A stretch of DNA of 64,000 nucleotides from Dictyobacter vulcani (GTDB lineage: Bacteria > Chloroflexota > Ktedonobacteria > Ktedonobacterales > Ktedonobacteraceae), in NCBI RefSeq assembly GCF_008974265.1, contig NZ_BKZW01000001.1, positions 1 through 64,000 of the forward strand, in the 5' to 3' direction. Numbering within the stretch: the first letter of the stretch is position 1; every line of letters starts with the position of its first letter. The position numbers and the translations under genes are program-made. The notes below the pieces were generated by a model, which worked only from the letters and a program-made list of their open reading frames with translations, had not been told where the DNA came from and ran no database searches. Shown here piece by piece: positions 28,860 through 38,542 of this stretch.

Positions 28860-30140
28860 TTAATTTTCAAAAAGGACATAACTGGGTCCGGCCGCGGCAC
28901 GGCAGATGTCAATACTTGCCTGACGACCTGTACGCTCCTGGTAATGACGCTCAACCGCCTGGCTTAATGCATCAACGGCCTCATTGCGCACCAGGTTGAT
29001 GGTACAGCCACCAAAACCACCACCCATCATCCGGGCTCCTAGAACGCCTGGAACATCTCTGGCAATATCAACCAGCACGTCTAATTCTTTACAACTCACT
29101 TCATATTCATCGCGTAAGCCCGCATGACCAAGCCAAAGAATTTTACCTGCCTCTTCAATTTTACCGGCTTCTAATAATTTCACGACCTGTAGCACACGCT
29201 CATTCTCAGCAATAATATATCCAGCGCGCTGCTGTAAAATCTGTGGTAATTGGCCTTTATATTGCTCGAATTGCTCTGGAGTTATATCACGTAGCGCTTT
29301 TATCGACCTGGCTTCAGTGTTATCGGGCTCATTTTCCAATATCAATGTGCGAATTCGCTGGGTAGCTTCTTCACACTGTTTTCGCCGCTCATTATAAGCA
29401 GAGGAAGCCAGTTCACGGCGTACACCAGTATCAATAACCACGACAGACACGCCAGGATCTTCAAAAGGTAGATATCGATACTCCAGAGAACGACAATCTA
29501 ACAAAATAGCCTTGCGTGGTTGACCAAGGCATGAGGCGGCCTGATCCAAAATACCACTCATCAAGCCTGAGGCATTTTGTTCTGCTTTCTGGCATAAACC
29601 AGCAGTTTCAAGTGGTGTTAACGTTGCATTGTCTTCACCAATTGAGAAGGAATGATTAGAAAAGAGCGCGTAAGCCTGGGCTGATGCTACTTCCAGCGCA
29701 GCAGAAGAGCTCATACCACCACCAAGTGGCACATCACCAGTAATCACTGCGTCAAATCCTTTAAGGGTGATATTAGCTTTGATTAACTCAGTAGCAACAC
29801 CGAGCACATAGCGAGCCCAACCAGGTATTTTTTCACGCTGCTCTTCAAAGGATTCAGGCAAGCCAGCAAGTGAAAACTGTGCATACGCATTAAAATGTGT
29901 GGACCAGAGACGAACTGTCTGGTCATTGCGCGTGCGACCAGCGAAAGCCGATACACGATCTACAGCCAGGGGTAGCACATAGCCACCATTATAGTCCGTG
30001 TGCTCTCCGATCAAATTTACACGTCCTGGCGCCCAGGCTGCTCCCAATGGGCTAGCATATGACGCAGCATCTTCATGAAAGTGGTGGGGGAATTGCTCTA
30101 TAGCCTCTTTTACCGGAGGCAACAGCGTTGTTGAATCCAT
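28860..30140 (-). CDS. galK: Galactokinase
   Basis: This enzyme phosphorylates galactose to galactose-1-phosphate in the Leloir pathway. It has the galactokinase signature GRVNLIGEHTDYNGGYVLP (about residues 38-56), the GHMP ATP loop PLGGGMSSSAALEVA and the C-terminal GARMMGGGFGGCTINLV. At 426 residues it is slightly longer than the roughly 390 usual for the family, the difference being in a charged insert around residues 255-285. It starts 6 bp after the galT stop, so the two are coupled. No epimerase (galE) is in the window. Confidence 0.95.
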   Translation of the reverse strand: MDSTTLLPPVKEAIEQFPHHFHEDAASYASPLGAAWAPGRVNLIGEHTDYNGGYVLPLAVDRVSAFAGRTRNDQTVRLWSTHFNAYAQFSLAGLPESFEEQREKIPGWARYVLGVATELIKANITLKGFDAVITGDVPLGGGMSSSAALEVASAQAYALFSNHSFSIGEDNATLTPLETAGLCQKAEQNASGLMSGILDQAASCLGQPRKAILLDCRSLEYRYLPFEDPGVSVVVIDTGVRRELASSAYNERRKQCEEATQRIRTLILENEPDNTEARSIKALRDITPEQFEQYKGQLPQILQQRAGYIIAENERVLQVVKLLEAGKIEEAGKILWLGHAGLRDEYEVSCKELDVLVDIARDVPGVLGARMMGGGFGGCTINLVRNEAVDALSQAVERHYQERTGRQASIDICRAAAGPSYVLFEN

Positions 30141-30146
30141 TATGTC

Positions 30147-31061
30147 TTACTTTCCTTTTATTTTTTCTATGGACTCTCGCAGTTCTTGAGCTTTCTGAAC
30201 GGGTGCTGAGTCATTGGCCCACAATCCCCAGACGGACTCAGAAGAAGCAGCATATTTCAGCTTGCCAGGTGCGCGTCCAATCGCCAGGATTTCAACATGA
30301 AAGTGAAAGCGCTCATCTGCCAATTGGTGAAGTCCTAAAAGATAGGGCATGGGTTCCATCTCTCCATCGCTCAAGGCGTTATAGCCACGAATGACCTGTA
30401 ACATCATTTCAGCCAGATCTCGCAGCTCATCGTCTTGCATAAGACCGATATTAGCAACATGGCGACGCGGATATAGATGAGTTTCATAAGGATAGCGCAC
30501 ATACGGCGGTAAGAAAGCCTGCCAGGTGGTATTTTCCGTAACCTGCTGCTCGCCATCGCTTAATTCTTCCCGAACACGGCAAAAAGGACAACCACTACCC
30601 GCTTCATAATCAAGAACAACAGTTTCTAACTCCCGCTCCAGAATTGAAGGAATAACTGAAACACCATAGGCCTGTCCATGAGGATGGTTCTGTGTCTGTC
30701 CTATTGAGGCACCGCTATTCTCAAAAATCATGACAGTAGGATAACGGGAGGACAGATCACGGTACAACTCACGCCAGAGCTTTGTCACTTCAAAAACCTC
30801 ATCCACAGTAAGTCGTGTAAAAGTGCGGTTATGATCCCGGTTGTAAATCACAACATGTGCCTCACCAACTGGCGGCTTCAACGGCGGGAAATCATTAGGA
30901 TGGAGCCAGACCTGTGTATCTGGACTAACACGACCACTCGTGATGTCAGCACAAAAAGGACACTCATTGGTACCTTCACGACGGTTCATGCGATGGGCTG
31001 CATTGACAAGATATTGTCTGAGAATAGGATTCCAGACAAGCGGTGTTGTGTAATCTTGCAT
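30147..31061 (-). CDS. galT: Galactose-1-phosphate uridylyltransferase
   Basis: This enzyme exchanges UMP between UDP-glucose and galactose-1-phosphate. It contains the catalytic H-P-H-G-Q motif (NHPHGQAYG, about residues 163-171), zinc-type cysteine pairs CPFC near residue 36 and CPFCRVREEL near 190, and the second-domain motif FHFHVEILAI. At 304 residues it is shorter than the enterobacterial enzyme (348), as in many Gram-positive and Chloroflexota forms. The ATG at 31061 has AGGTAGGAA upstream. It lies between the orphan gene and galK. Confidence 0.93.
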   Translation of the reverse strand: MQDYTTPLVWNPILRQYLVNAAHRMNRREGTNECPFCADITSGRVSPDTQVWLHPNDFPPLKPPVGEAHVVIYNRDHNRTFTRLTVDEVFEVTKLWRELYRDLSSRYPTVMIFENSGASIGQTQNHPHGQAYGVSVIPSILERELETVVLDYEAGSGCPFCRVREELSDGEQQVTENTTWQAFLPPYVRYPYETHLYPRRHVANIGLMQDDELRDLAEMMLQVIRGYNALSDGEMEPMPYLLGLHQLADERFHFHVEILAIGRAPGKLKYAASSESVWGLWANDSAPVQKAQELRESIEKIKGK

Positions 31062-31076
31062 AAAGTATGTTCCTAC

Positions 31077-31628
31077 CTATAAATGATGACGATGATGAGA
31101 AACCTGATTTCCTAACAAAACACAGCGACCCTGTTGAGCAAGCGAAGACAGCAACTGGCCTTTATCGATATACTGCTGATCATCTTTGTCGGCCAGAAGC
31201 CATTCATCCCAGGTCGCCTTGTCTGTAAAAAGAGCCCATGCAACGGGAGCAATCGAGCTTTTCACAAGCTGGAGTAACTCTTGAGCATGAGCGAACCCTG
31301 GTTCTAGCTGTGCCACAGGAGGTAAGCCTGCATCCTCTAAAGCCGTAAAAGTGCGCACAGAATAAACGGCACCTTCACGCACTTCCAGGATACATCCTAA
31401 CCATAAGGATTCTTGCTCCCGTGCAGCATCCTCCTGCCAGACGCCCGCAATCAACACACAATGTACAGGTAAACTCTGCAAAAAAGTATCAATAGGCTCT
31501 TTTTGCCAGCCGTGCCATGAAAAAGAGCCGTTTTGCTGTTCTATTTTCAATGCAATATCCAGTAATGGACGTGCAGTATTCCACAAAGGGGATGCAGCAT
31601 CAACCACAATTAATTCTTCAGCTAACAC
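31077..31628 (-). CDS. Hypothetical protein, first gene of the gal operon
   Basis: This 183-residue soluble protein belongs to no family I recognise. It is acidic, with no signal peptide or membrane segment. Visible features are WHGWQKEPIDTFL (residues 39-51), a central beta-rich stretch, WLGCILEVREGAVYSVRTF, and a C-terminal GRCVLLGNQVSHHRHHL. A GTG at 31628 with GAGGAG 8 bases upstream is the best start. Its stop lies 15 bp before galT, so it is cotranscribed with galT and galK. That suggests, but does not show, a role in galactose use. Confidence 0.75.
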   Translation of the reverse strand: MLAEELIVVDAASPLWNTARPLLDIALKIEQQNGSFSWHGWQKEPIDTFLQSLPVHCVLIAGVWQEDAAREQESLWLGCILEVREGAVYSVRTFTALEDAGLPPVAQLEPGFAHAQELLQLVKSSIAPVAWALFTDKATWDEWLLADKDDQQYIDKGQLLSSLAQQGRCVLLGNQVSHHRHHL

Positions 31629-31981
31629 GCATTATACTCCTCTATAGTACAGATCACATGATAGAGAAAGTTTATTTTAGATAAAAGGTGAAGTTATTTT
31701 CAAAAACTTTTCTACTAATGAAGTAGTCCTCAATAAAAAAGCTCTTACACAACGACTTTCTCTTTCTCATCTGCAATCAAAGTATACAATACAAGGCCAC
31801 TTCATGCATATTACACAAAGTATGCTGTTCAATTGTGTCAGCGAAGTCTCCTGTCAGGCTGCAAAATAGTTTCAACTATGTCATCACTAGAACTTTTGTT
31901 TCTATGGACAAAAAAAAGGATGCTGAAACGTTCTATTCCAAATAGAGCTAGTCATACAGCCCTTTGGGAAGGATTCATAGT
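31629..31981. other. Divergent intergenic region, gal operon and methyltransferase
   Basis: No gene is supported here. The region is A+T-rich and should hold the promoters of both divergent units. I could not pick out a convincing -35/-10 pair. GGAAGG precedes the methyltransferase ATG at 31982. Confidence 0.5.
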
Positions 31982-32731
31982 ATGGGTGATACTCAGTGGT
32001 ACGAATCATTTTTTGGTGAAGATTATGTGCGACTCTATATGCCTTTTCTTCCACATACAAAAACGCTTCAGGATATCGAGGCGGTCATTAAACTATTACA
32101 TCTCAAACCCGGTGATAGTGTGCTCGATCTGTGTTGTGGATATGGTCGTCATGCCCTGGCGCTAGCACACTATGGTTGTCAGGTCACAGGCCTGGATTTA
32201 AGTCCGGTGTTACTGGCAAGGGCTCAATCTAATGCTCGCGAACAAAATCTGCAGCTTCGTTGGTTGGAAAGTGACATGCGTAATATTCATTTTTCTGACG
32301 AATTTACGGCTATCATTAATATGTTCACCTCGTTTGGCTATTTTAGTAGTGATGATGAAAATCAAAAAGTGCTTCAGCAAATTGCCAGAGCTCTCAAACC
32401 AGGAGGCTTATTTCTGCTGGAAACAAGCTATCAACCGCGTGTAATTCGCACAACAGCACCACATGGCATTATTCGTTATCCAGATGGGCTCATCGTACTT
32501 GAAGAACGCCATGTTGACCTTTTAACAAGTCATAATGAAGTACGTATTACTCTGATTGAGCCTGAAGGAAAACAACGCCAGCACTTCCAATCCATTCGTA
32601 TGTACACCCTCACAGAACTGGCGAGAATGCTCTCAACAGCCGGACTCGAACTGCAAGCTTACTATGGCGACCTGGATGCAAGTCCTCTGACACTTGAAAG
32701 CCGTCTGGTAATCATCAGCCAGAAACCATAG
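31982..32731 (+). CDS. Class I SAM-dependent methyltransferase
   Basis: This Rossmann-fold methyltransferase has about 249 residues. Motif I is SVLDLCCGYGRHALALA (about 44-60), with the acidic end of strand beta2 in VTGLDLSPVLLARA. Motif post-I/II is in LRWLESDMRNIHF and motif III in LKPGGLFLLETSY. I chose the ATG at 31982, with GGAAGG about 9 bases upstream, over one six codons earlier. It resembles small-molecule methyltransferases, but the substrate is unknown. It stands alone in the plus orientation. Confidence 0.88.
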   Translation: MGDTQWYESFFGEDYVRLYMPFLPHTKTLQDIEAVIKLLHLKPGDSVLDLCCGYGRHALALAHYGCQVTGLDLSPVLLARAQSNAREQNLQLRWLESDMRNIHFSDEFTAIINMFTSFGYFSSDDENQKVLQQIARALKPGGLFLLETSYQPRVIRTTAPHGIIRYPDGLIVLEERHVDLLTSHNEVRITLIEPEGKQRQHFQSIRMYTLTELARMLSTAGLELQAYYGDLDASPLTLESRLVIISQKP

Positions 32732-33143
32732 AATTCTCTCAAATTTCGGGGAAAGTTTCTTCATATGGTTTATTGATATCTTCAGCAGAGATATATCGGT
32801 GGCAATTTACGGGCTCGCAATCAACCAGGACTCAGGACACTTGGTGGATATGAGCTAATTCTATAGACTCAGGGTCGTTAAATGCGCTATAATGAGCAAA
32901 GCTACCAAATTTTTTCAGTTTCTTGGTGAGATCCTGCAAGAGGGTGTAAGTACAGAGCGAATTACCGGAAACGCAGGTATCAGAAGAGTAAAAACGACCA
33001 CGATACCAAAAGGAAACATCTTCTACTCTTTTTATTAAAGAAAGATGTTGGCTTTTGCCCTGACACTACTCACCAAATAAGGGTAGCCATTATACCGCAA
33101 GGCCTATTTTATCATTATAAATGCATAAGGAAGGTACATAATC
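32732..33143. other. Intergenic region before the mutY unit
   Basis: No ORF, RNA gene or strong repeat is supported over these 412 bases. AAGGAAGG lies about 9 bases before the GTG at 33144. Confidence 0.5.
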
Positions 33144-33434
33144 GTGCCCTGGTGTAGATTTTTTATTCCAAAGATTGCTTCACCCAACGTTAAACCGGGT
33201 GATCCTGACTTAAATGAATACATTGCGTATGCAAAGTGCGTGAAAGGTCATGTCTTGCGCGATGCATCCGGGTGGGTTCAGTGCGAGAATTTGCCTGCTC
33301 CCGACGCAAAATGTTGGCAAGAAGGTGGCGAAACGCTTTTTACCTTGACTGTACGTCGACGTAACGAGGACAAGGAAGCCTCCCAAAACGTTCAAAGCCA
33401 GGAAGGGCCTAAGACACACTCAAGCAAGTCCTGA
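33144..33434 (+). CDS. Hypothetical small protein upstream of mutY
   Basis: This 96-residue protein is not recognised. A GTG at 33144 follows AAGGAAGG. The N-terminal two thirds have four cysteines (CRFFIP, AKCVKG, VQCENLP, AKCWQ) and several tryptophans. The C-terminal third is a polar, charged tail ending THSSKS. It ends 6 bp before mutY, so cotranscription is likely. The cysteine spacing hints at a metal site but fits no motif I know. Confidence 0.6.
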   Translation: MPWCRFFIPKIASPNVKPGDPDLNEYIAYAKCVKGHVLRDASGWVQCENLPAPDAKCWQEGGETLFTLTVRRRNEDKEASQNVQSQEGPKTHSSKS

Positions 33435-33440
33435 GGTTTC

Positions 33441-34423
33441 ATGGGTAAACATATATCGTCCTCAACATCAGCTGTACAACTGGCACCTGATCGAGTTGCC
33501 AGCGTGCAAAATTCGCTTCTCTCATGGTATGAGCAGGAAAAGCGCGAATTACCTTGGCGCATAACAAGTGACCCTTACGCCATCCTTGTCTCAGAAGTTA
33601 TGCTTCAACAGACGCAAGTTGATCGCGTATTGCCAAAATACCAGCAGTTCCTGGCAGCATTTCCAACCCTGGCTGACCTGGCAACAGCGTCAACTGCTGC
33701 TGTTATTGACGTGTGGGTTCCTCTGGGATACAACAGACGTGCCATTAGCTTGCAATCGATTGCGCGACAAGTGCTCGCTGAATATGATGGGCGTATCCCT
33801 GATACTATCGAGGAGCTGCTCAAACTCAAGGGGATCGGGCGCTATACAGCAGGGGCGATTGCCTGTTTCGCCTATCATAAACAAGTTGCAACTGTCGATA
33901 CCAATATCCGCCGTGTCTTGCATCGTGTCTTTCTGGGCCTTGAACATCCCGAACCCAAAGTTAATGATGCACAGATGCTTGTACTTGCTGAGCAGGTGCT
34001 CCCTGCCGGGCAAGCTTACAATTGGCATCAAGCCTTAATGGATATGGGAGCAACCATTTGTAACAGTGGCAATCCCCTCTGTGGAAAATGTCCGTTACAA
34101 GCAAGTTGTGCAGCTTATGCTGAAATGAGCCAGTATAGCCTTTTTCCATCGGGAACTGTCTTACGCCAATTGCGCAAAGTAGCTGAGAAAAAAAGCAACT
34201 ATCAAGCACAACCGTTTACCAGCACTAATCGCTATTTCCGAGGGCGCATCGTTGATCTGCTCCGCTCCTTGCCGCATCATCAACGTATCCCTCTAGCAAC
34301 GCTAGGCCCCAGATTAAGCCAGAGTTTAGCGAACAGGATCATGACTGGTTGCAGAAAATCATTAATGGCTTGATAAAAGATGGCTTACTCGATGTTACTG
34401 AGGAAGGTGTACGTTTACCTTAA
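33441..34423 (+). CDS. mutY: A/G-specific adenine DNA glycosylase MutY (one frameshift near the 3' end)
   Basis: This base-excision repair enzyme removes adenine opposite 8-oxoguanine. It has the catalytic-glutamate helix SEVMLQQTQV (about residues 51-60), the helix-hairpin-helix LKGIGRYTAGAIA, the VDTN catalytic aspartate and the 4Fe-4S loop C-x6-C-x2-C-x5-C in CNSGNPLCGKCPLQASC. The frame breaks at the AA at 34316-34317. One more A continues LKPEFSEQDHDWLQKIINGL to the stop at 34423, giving about 327 residues. The C-terminal 80 residues look like the winged-helix-type end of actinobacterial MutY, not the NUDIX-like 8-oxoG domain of E. coli MutY. Confidence 0.92.
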
Positions 34424-34493
34424 TAAAAACTCGACTTGTTCAGATCGTGTATACTATGGTGGCAAAAACTATAGGTATGGAGGAAATAAAGCG

Positions 34494-35312
34494 TTGCGAC
34501 TCACAAGCACTAACGATATAACAAAAAACTATCGCCATATTTTTCTGGCTCCCCATCTGGATGATGTAGTTTACTCATGTGGGGGTACCATTGGCGTTCA
34601 GGTCAGCTCTGGCTTACATCCATTAATCATTACTCCTTTTGCGGGGGGACCTTCTACTACCCAAAAATTAAGCCCTCTGGCACTGCAGGTCATTCGTGAC
34701 TGGGGAGCAGGGGACGCTGAAGGCGCGATTCGGGTTATGGAAGAGCGTCAGAAAGAAGATGCTCAGGCACTTGATTACTTACAAGCAGATTATTTATGGT
34801 TGGATCATCCAGAGGCTATCTATCGTGGTAATCCCGGTTACTATACGAACAAAGAGCAGCTTATGGGTGGCGAGGTACATCCTTCCGACCGCAGCCTCGA
34901 TAACGAGCTTGGCAATTTGTTGGTAGAACTCCATGATAGACTACCTGATACTTCCTGGTATGCTCCACTAGGTATCGGTCGGCACGTCGATCACCAGATC
35001 ATTTGCTCAGCAGTTGATCGCCTGGTGCAACGTGGCGCGAAAGTCTACTTCTATGAAGACTTCCCCTATGTGCAGCGTGAACCCGGTGCTCTTGAGGCAC
35101 GGCTACAAGAACTTGGTGGAGAATTTGAATACACTCTGGTCGAGATTTCTGAGATGTTGCCTTTAAAAGTGGAGGCGGCCAGTATGTATCGCTCACAGAT
35201 CACTTCGAATTTTGGTAGTCAGGAAGCTATGCACAAGGCCATGGATAGCTATGCAAAAAGTATCCGACCAGTCGAGACAATTCGCCTGGAACGCTATTGG
35301 GTAGCTCGTTAG
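34494..35312 (+). CDS. PIG-L/LmbE family deacetylase
   Basis: This zinc-dependent N-acetyl hydrolase (272 residues) belongs to the GlcNAc-PI de-N-acetylase/LmbE family. The family motif P-H-x-D-D reads LAPHLDDVVYSCGG (about 18-31) and the downstream H-x-x-D-H is GRHVDHQII. A TTG at 34494 has GGAGG 8 bases upstream and is the likely start. Upstream codons are open to 34380 but overlap the restored end of mutY. Family members deacetylate GlcNAc-containing glycolipids or thiols; which one here is unknown. Confidence 0.86.
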   Translation: MRLTSTNDITKNYRHIFLAPHLDDVVYSCGGTIGVQVSSGLHPLIITPFAGGPSTTQKLSPLALQVIRDWGAGDAEGAIRVMEERQKEDAQALDYLQADYLWLDHPEAIYRGNPGYYTNKEQLMGGEVHPSDRSLDNELGNLLVELHDRLPDTSWYAPLGIGRHVDHQIICSAVDRLVQRGAKVYFYEDFPYVQREPGALEARLQELGGEFEYTLVEISEMLPLKVEAASMYRSQITSNFGSQEAMHKAMDSYAKSIRPVETIRLERYWVAR

Positions 35313-35341
35313 TACAAAGTGTCTCCCATAAACAGTTGAAA

Positions 35342-35382
35342 AAGGAAGAGGGAAGGGAGTATATCCCATTCTCTTCCTTCTA
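35342..35382 (+). terminator. Imperfect hairpin after the PIG-L gene
   Basis: Arms AAGGAAGAGGGAAGGGA (35342-35358) and TCCCATTCTCTTCCTT (35364-35379) form a long stem. There is only a weak T tail, so it is a probable terminator. Confidence 0.6.
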
Positions 35383-35463
35383 ACATATACATACCCCCGT
35401 CACAATGACGGACGACAACGCAACTGACCTGGGCGGATGAGGGGAAAGTAGGAGTGAGGATCG

Positions 35464-37301
35464 ATGAAGGGGTTAGAAGGCTCAAAGTTAGGACGATATG
35501 AACTACGGTTTCGTGTGGCCCAGGGAGGAATGTCTGAAGTCTACCTCGGTTACGATCGCCGTGTTAAACGGTATGTCGCGGTAAAAGTCCTCTATGGAAG
35601 TGACGAGCCATTCGTCCGGCGTTTTGAACGAGAGGCGCGCGCGGTAGGCGCACTCTCTCATGATCACATTTTGCCATTGTACGACTTTGGCGAACAACGT
35701 CCCTGGTATTATCTGGTCATGCCTTTTGTAGAAGGTGGTACGCTACGTGACTACCTGCATAAACGCGAACGTTTGACATTAGAAGAGGCTGGTAGTTTTT
35801 TAGAACAAATCGCCTCTGCTCTACAACATGCCCACGAGCATGGAGTAGTTCACCGTGATGTTAAGCCCTCAAATATCTTGCTGCGGCTCGATGGACATGC
35901 TTATCTGGTAGATTTTGGTCTGGCGAAAGCCAAAATTGAGGCCGAATTTCAAACTCATTCGGGTGCAATGGTGGGAACGCCTGAATACATGGCCCCGAAC
36001 AATCAGATGGTCGCAATGACTTTCGCAGTGATATTTACTCTCTTGGAATTATCCTCTATCAGATGCTGACGGGAAAAGTTCCATTTATGGCTGACTCTCC
36101 TGTCGGTGTCACCTTAAAACATATTCAAACTCCTCCATTACCACCTAGCCAGTTAAACAATGATATTCCACCAGCCATTGAAGAAGTGATGCTAAAAGCG
36201 CTTGCGAAAGCTCCAGAAGAGCGTTTTCAAGAAGCTCAGTCCTTTGCATTTGCATACAAAATGGCGCTAATTCAGAAGCGGACACGCGATTTAGGAGAAG
36301 AAGCACTGGCCTGCGTTTTTAGTGGCGATAACGAAATTAGCTATAGTCAGGGTACTCAACAACAAACAGATAATACGATGGCTGCCATTGAGCAGATTAC
36401 TACTCAGCTCAATATCCCATCTACTAAACCCCAACTTTTCCCATTAGAAAGGGATAATGATTCTTTTATTCCTTATACAGCAGAAATGTTCAAAAAGAAA
36501 AAGCGTTTCAATCCATTGTACAGTATTTTGCTCGCGTTAGTAGTAGCACTCTGTATTACCTTACCGCTCTTTTTCATCTGGAACATCCAACCGGCTCCCA
36601 GACCTCGGCCAAGACCGACGCCACACAATATAGTACACATCAATGCGACGGCAACAGAAATTGCTCATCTTCATGCCCAATCTACCCTGGCTGCTCAAGC
36701 ACGTATTCAGACAACTACCGAGATCACAGCAGCGGTAGGAGCAGGTAAAATTCTTTACTACGATGACTTGAATCGAAGGAGCGCCGGCTGGATTAATGAT
36801 GGAAGCCAATGCTATTTCACACCTCAGGGATATCATGTTCATGCCAGCCTGGCACATGCCGTTGCCTGGTGTTATTCTAACCAACAAAGTTTTACTAATG
36901 TCGTAATTTCTGCCCAGGTCCAAATGCTCTACGGAGATTTTTGTGGAGTTATCTTTCGCTTAAGTCCCTATAGCAAATCCTTCTATGCCCTGGAAATGAA
37001 TAGCTTTGGTGCATATCGTCTGCAACGAGCACGTGGCAATGATCCCGCTCGATGGCTTACCTTAATAGACTGGACCTACACTGGCGCGCTACAACAAAAT
37101 TATAGACAACTAAACACTTTGCTCATTGTTACTAAAGGCTCACATTTTCAAGTCTATGTGAATCAACAACTCACTGTCTCCGCATTTACAGACTCTACGT
37201 ATCAAGCTGGCCTGGTTGGCTTTTTAGTAGGAGGAGATAACAACTATGGAACCGAAGCCATTTTTAAACATCTGGCTATATTCAAAAAACAAACGGATTG
37301 A
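35464..37301 (+). CDS. Transmembrane Ser/Thr protein kinase with extracytoplasmic sensor domain (one frameshift)
   Basis: This is an active-looking PknB-type kinase. The glycine loop is VAQGGMSEVYLG (about 18-29), the lysine is in VAVKVLY, the catalytic loop is VVHRDVKPSNILL (about 130) and DFGLAK and GTPEYMAPE are present. One transmembrane helix lies near residues 350-372 (SILLALVVALCITLPLFFIW). A Pro/Arg-rich stretch and then a C-terminal domain of about 190 residues follow. That domain has the beta-rich look of a LamG/DUF1080-type jelly roll (VISAQVQMLYGDFCGVIFR, YALEMNSFGAYRL). The frame breaks at G 35997; one more G gives MAPEQSDGRNDFRSDIYSLG and about 612 residues. Confidence 0.87.
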
Positions 37302-37470
37302 TTGAGAAAATCGCACATTTCAGCGCAAAAAGTAGGACCTACGTGCTAACCTACAACGCTTTAATGCTTTTATTCGTCTTTAGTACAGATAGAAAAAACG
37401 TCATTAAAAAGCGAATTTGTGGTCATGATCGCCCATATTCTGGTTCATAACAATGTAGAAAGAAACAAGC

Positions 37471-37965
37471 ATGGCAACCCAACATACGGTCTATCTGGCG
37501 TTAGGTTCCAACCTTGGAGATCGTCAATTGCAACTCCGTAAGGCACTTCAGGAATTACAAAAGGTTGTAGATATTCAGAATATATCTTCTGTTTATGAAA
37601 CCGAGCCAGTAGGATATCTAGATCAACCACGTTTTTTTAATATTGTTTGTTATGGGCATACTTCCTTTACCGCTCGGGAACTGTTAACACAAGCCAAAAC
37701 AATTGAACAACAGTTAGGACGTCAACCCACTATTCGCAATGGACCACGACCAGTAGACATTGACATCCTCATTTATGAGGAACTTATACACGTGGAAGAT
37801 AACTTGATCCTACCCCATCCTCGGATGCACGAGCGAGCATTTGTGCTTGTACCGCTCACTGAAATCGCTCCGGATGTGATTGATCCACGCAGTGGTAAAA
37901 CAGCACGCGAACTTTTGCAAACAGTTTCCGTGGACGGCATCACCAGAAGAAATGTCCAGTTGTAA
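37471..37965 (+). CDS. folK: 2-amino-4-hydroxy-6-hydroxymethyldihydropteridine pyrophosphokinase
   Basis: HPPK transfers pyrophosphate from ATP to the hydroxymethylpterin in folate synthesis. At 164 residues it matches the family. Conserved parts are the N-terminal YLALGSNLGDR (8-18), SSVYETEPVGY, FFNIV and the signature NGPRPVDIDILIY with the two magnesium-binding aspartates. LPHPRMHERAFVLVPL follows. It stands alone here; folP and folB are not in the window. Confidence 0.95.
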   Translation: MATQHTVYLALGSNLGDRQLQLRKALQELQKVVDIQNISSVYETEPVGYLDQPRFFNIVCYGHTSFTARELLTQAKTIEQQLGRQPTIRNGPRPVDIDILIYEELIHVEDNLILPHPRMHERAFVLVPLTEIAPDVIDPRSGKTARELLQTVSVDGITRRNVQL

Positions 37966-38046
37966 ATTGTCAGTACTACTTAGATAGAGAGGAGCAACAG
38001 GCAGTAATAAATCCCGAGAGGACAAATTTCCTGGGTCATTTGCCTC

Positions 38047-38076
38047 TTAACAAGATATAGCCGACCATGCTATAAT
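38047..38076 (+). promoter_or_regulatory. Sigma-70 promoter of rsfS
   Basis: TTAACA (38047-38052), an 18-base spacer and a perfect TATAAT (38071-38076) lie about 80 bp before the rsfS start. Confidence 0.65.
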
Positions 38077-38156
38077 GCGGATACGACAATTGATACAATT
38101 TGTTATGAACAAATTTACATCACATCGTCTTAGATGTGAAATACATAGGAGCACTC

Positions 38157-38516
38157 GTGGAGGGAGTTCTGTTAGATATAGATCAACAAGCAAAGGCAGC
38201 CGCGGATATAGCGTCTGACAAAAAAGCATCCGACGTTCTCTTACTCGATATTAGAGATGTGAGCGTCATCGCCGACTACTTTGTTATTTGTAGTGGCAAC
38301 AACAATCGTCAGATACAGGCCATCGCCGATACCATTGACGAAGATTTAGGGAAGCAGGGAGCTATGCTGCTTCACCGAGAGGGTAGCGCCGATTCAGGAT
38401 GGGTGCTCCTCGACTTTGGCGGCGTTATCGTCCATATCTTCGGGCCTAAAGAGCGCGAATATTATCGATTAGAACGCCTTTGGAGTGAAGCAAAAACAGT
38501 TGTTTACCTACAATAA
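38157..38516 (+). CDS. rsfS: Ribosomal silencing factor RsfS
   Basis: RsfS binds ribosomal protein uL14 and blocks subunit joining under starvation. The product (about 119 residues) has the family core: DVLLLDIRDVSVIADYFVICSG, NNRQIQAIADTI, REGSADSGWVLLDFGGVIVHIF and EREYYRLERLW. A GTG at 38157 has AGGAG 5 bases upstream and is preferred over a GTG at 38136. The small membrane protein gene follows 26 bp later. Confidence 0.93.
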   Translation: MEGVLLDIDQQAKAAADIASDKKASDVLLLDIRDVSVIADYFVICSGNNNRQIQAIADTIDEDLGKQGAMLLHREGSADSGWVLLDFGGVIVHIFGPKEREYYRLERLWSEAKTVVYLQ

Positions 38517-38542
38517 TACTATGTGTAGAAAAGGTGGCGACG

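Noticed and set aside
31833..32165. A 110-codon open frame before and over the methyltransferase start
   Set aside because: It is out of frame with the clear methyltransferase gene and has no recognisable content.
34380..34493. N-terminal extension of the PIG-L protein
   Set aside because: The stretch overlaps the restored 3' end of mutY in another frame, and a TTG with a good GGAGG lies at 34494.
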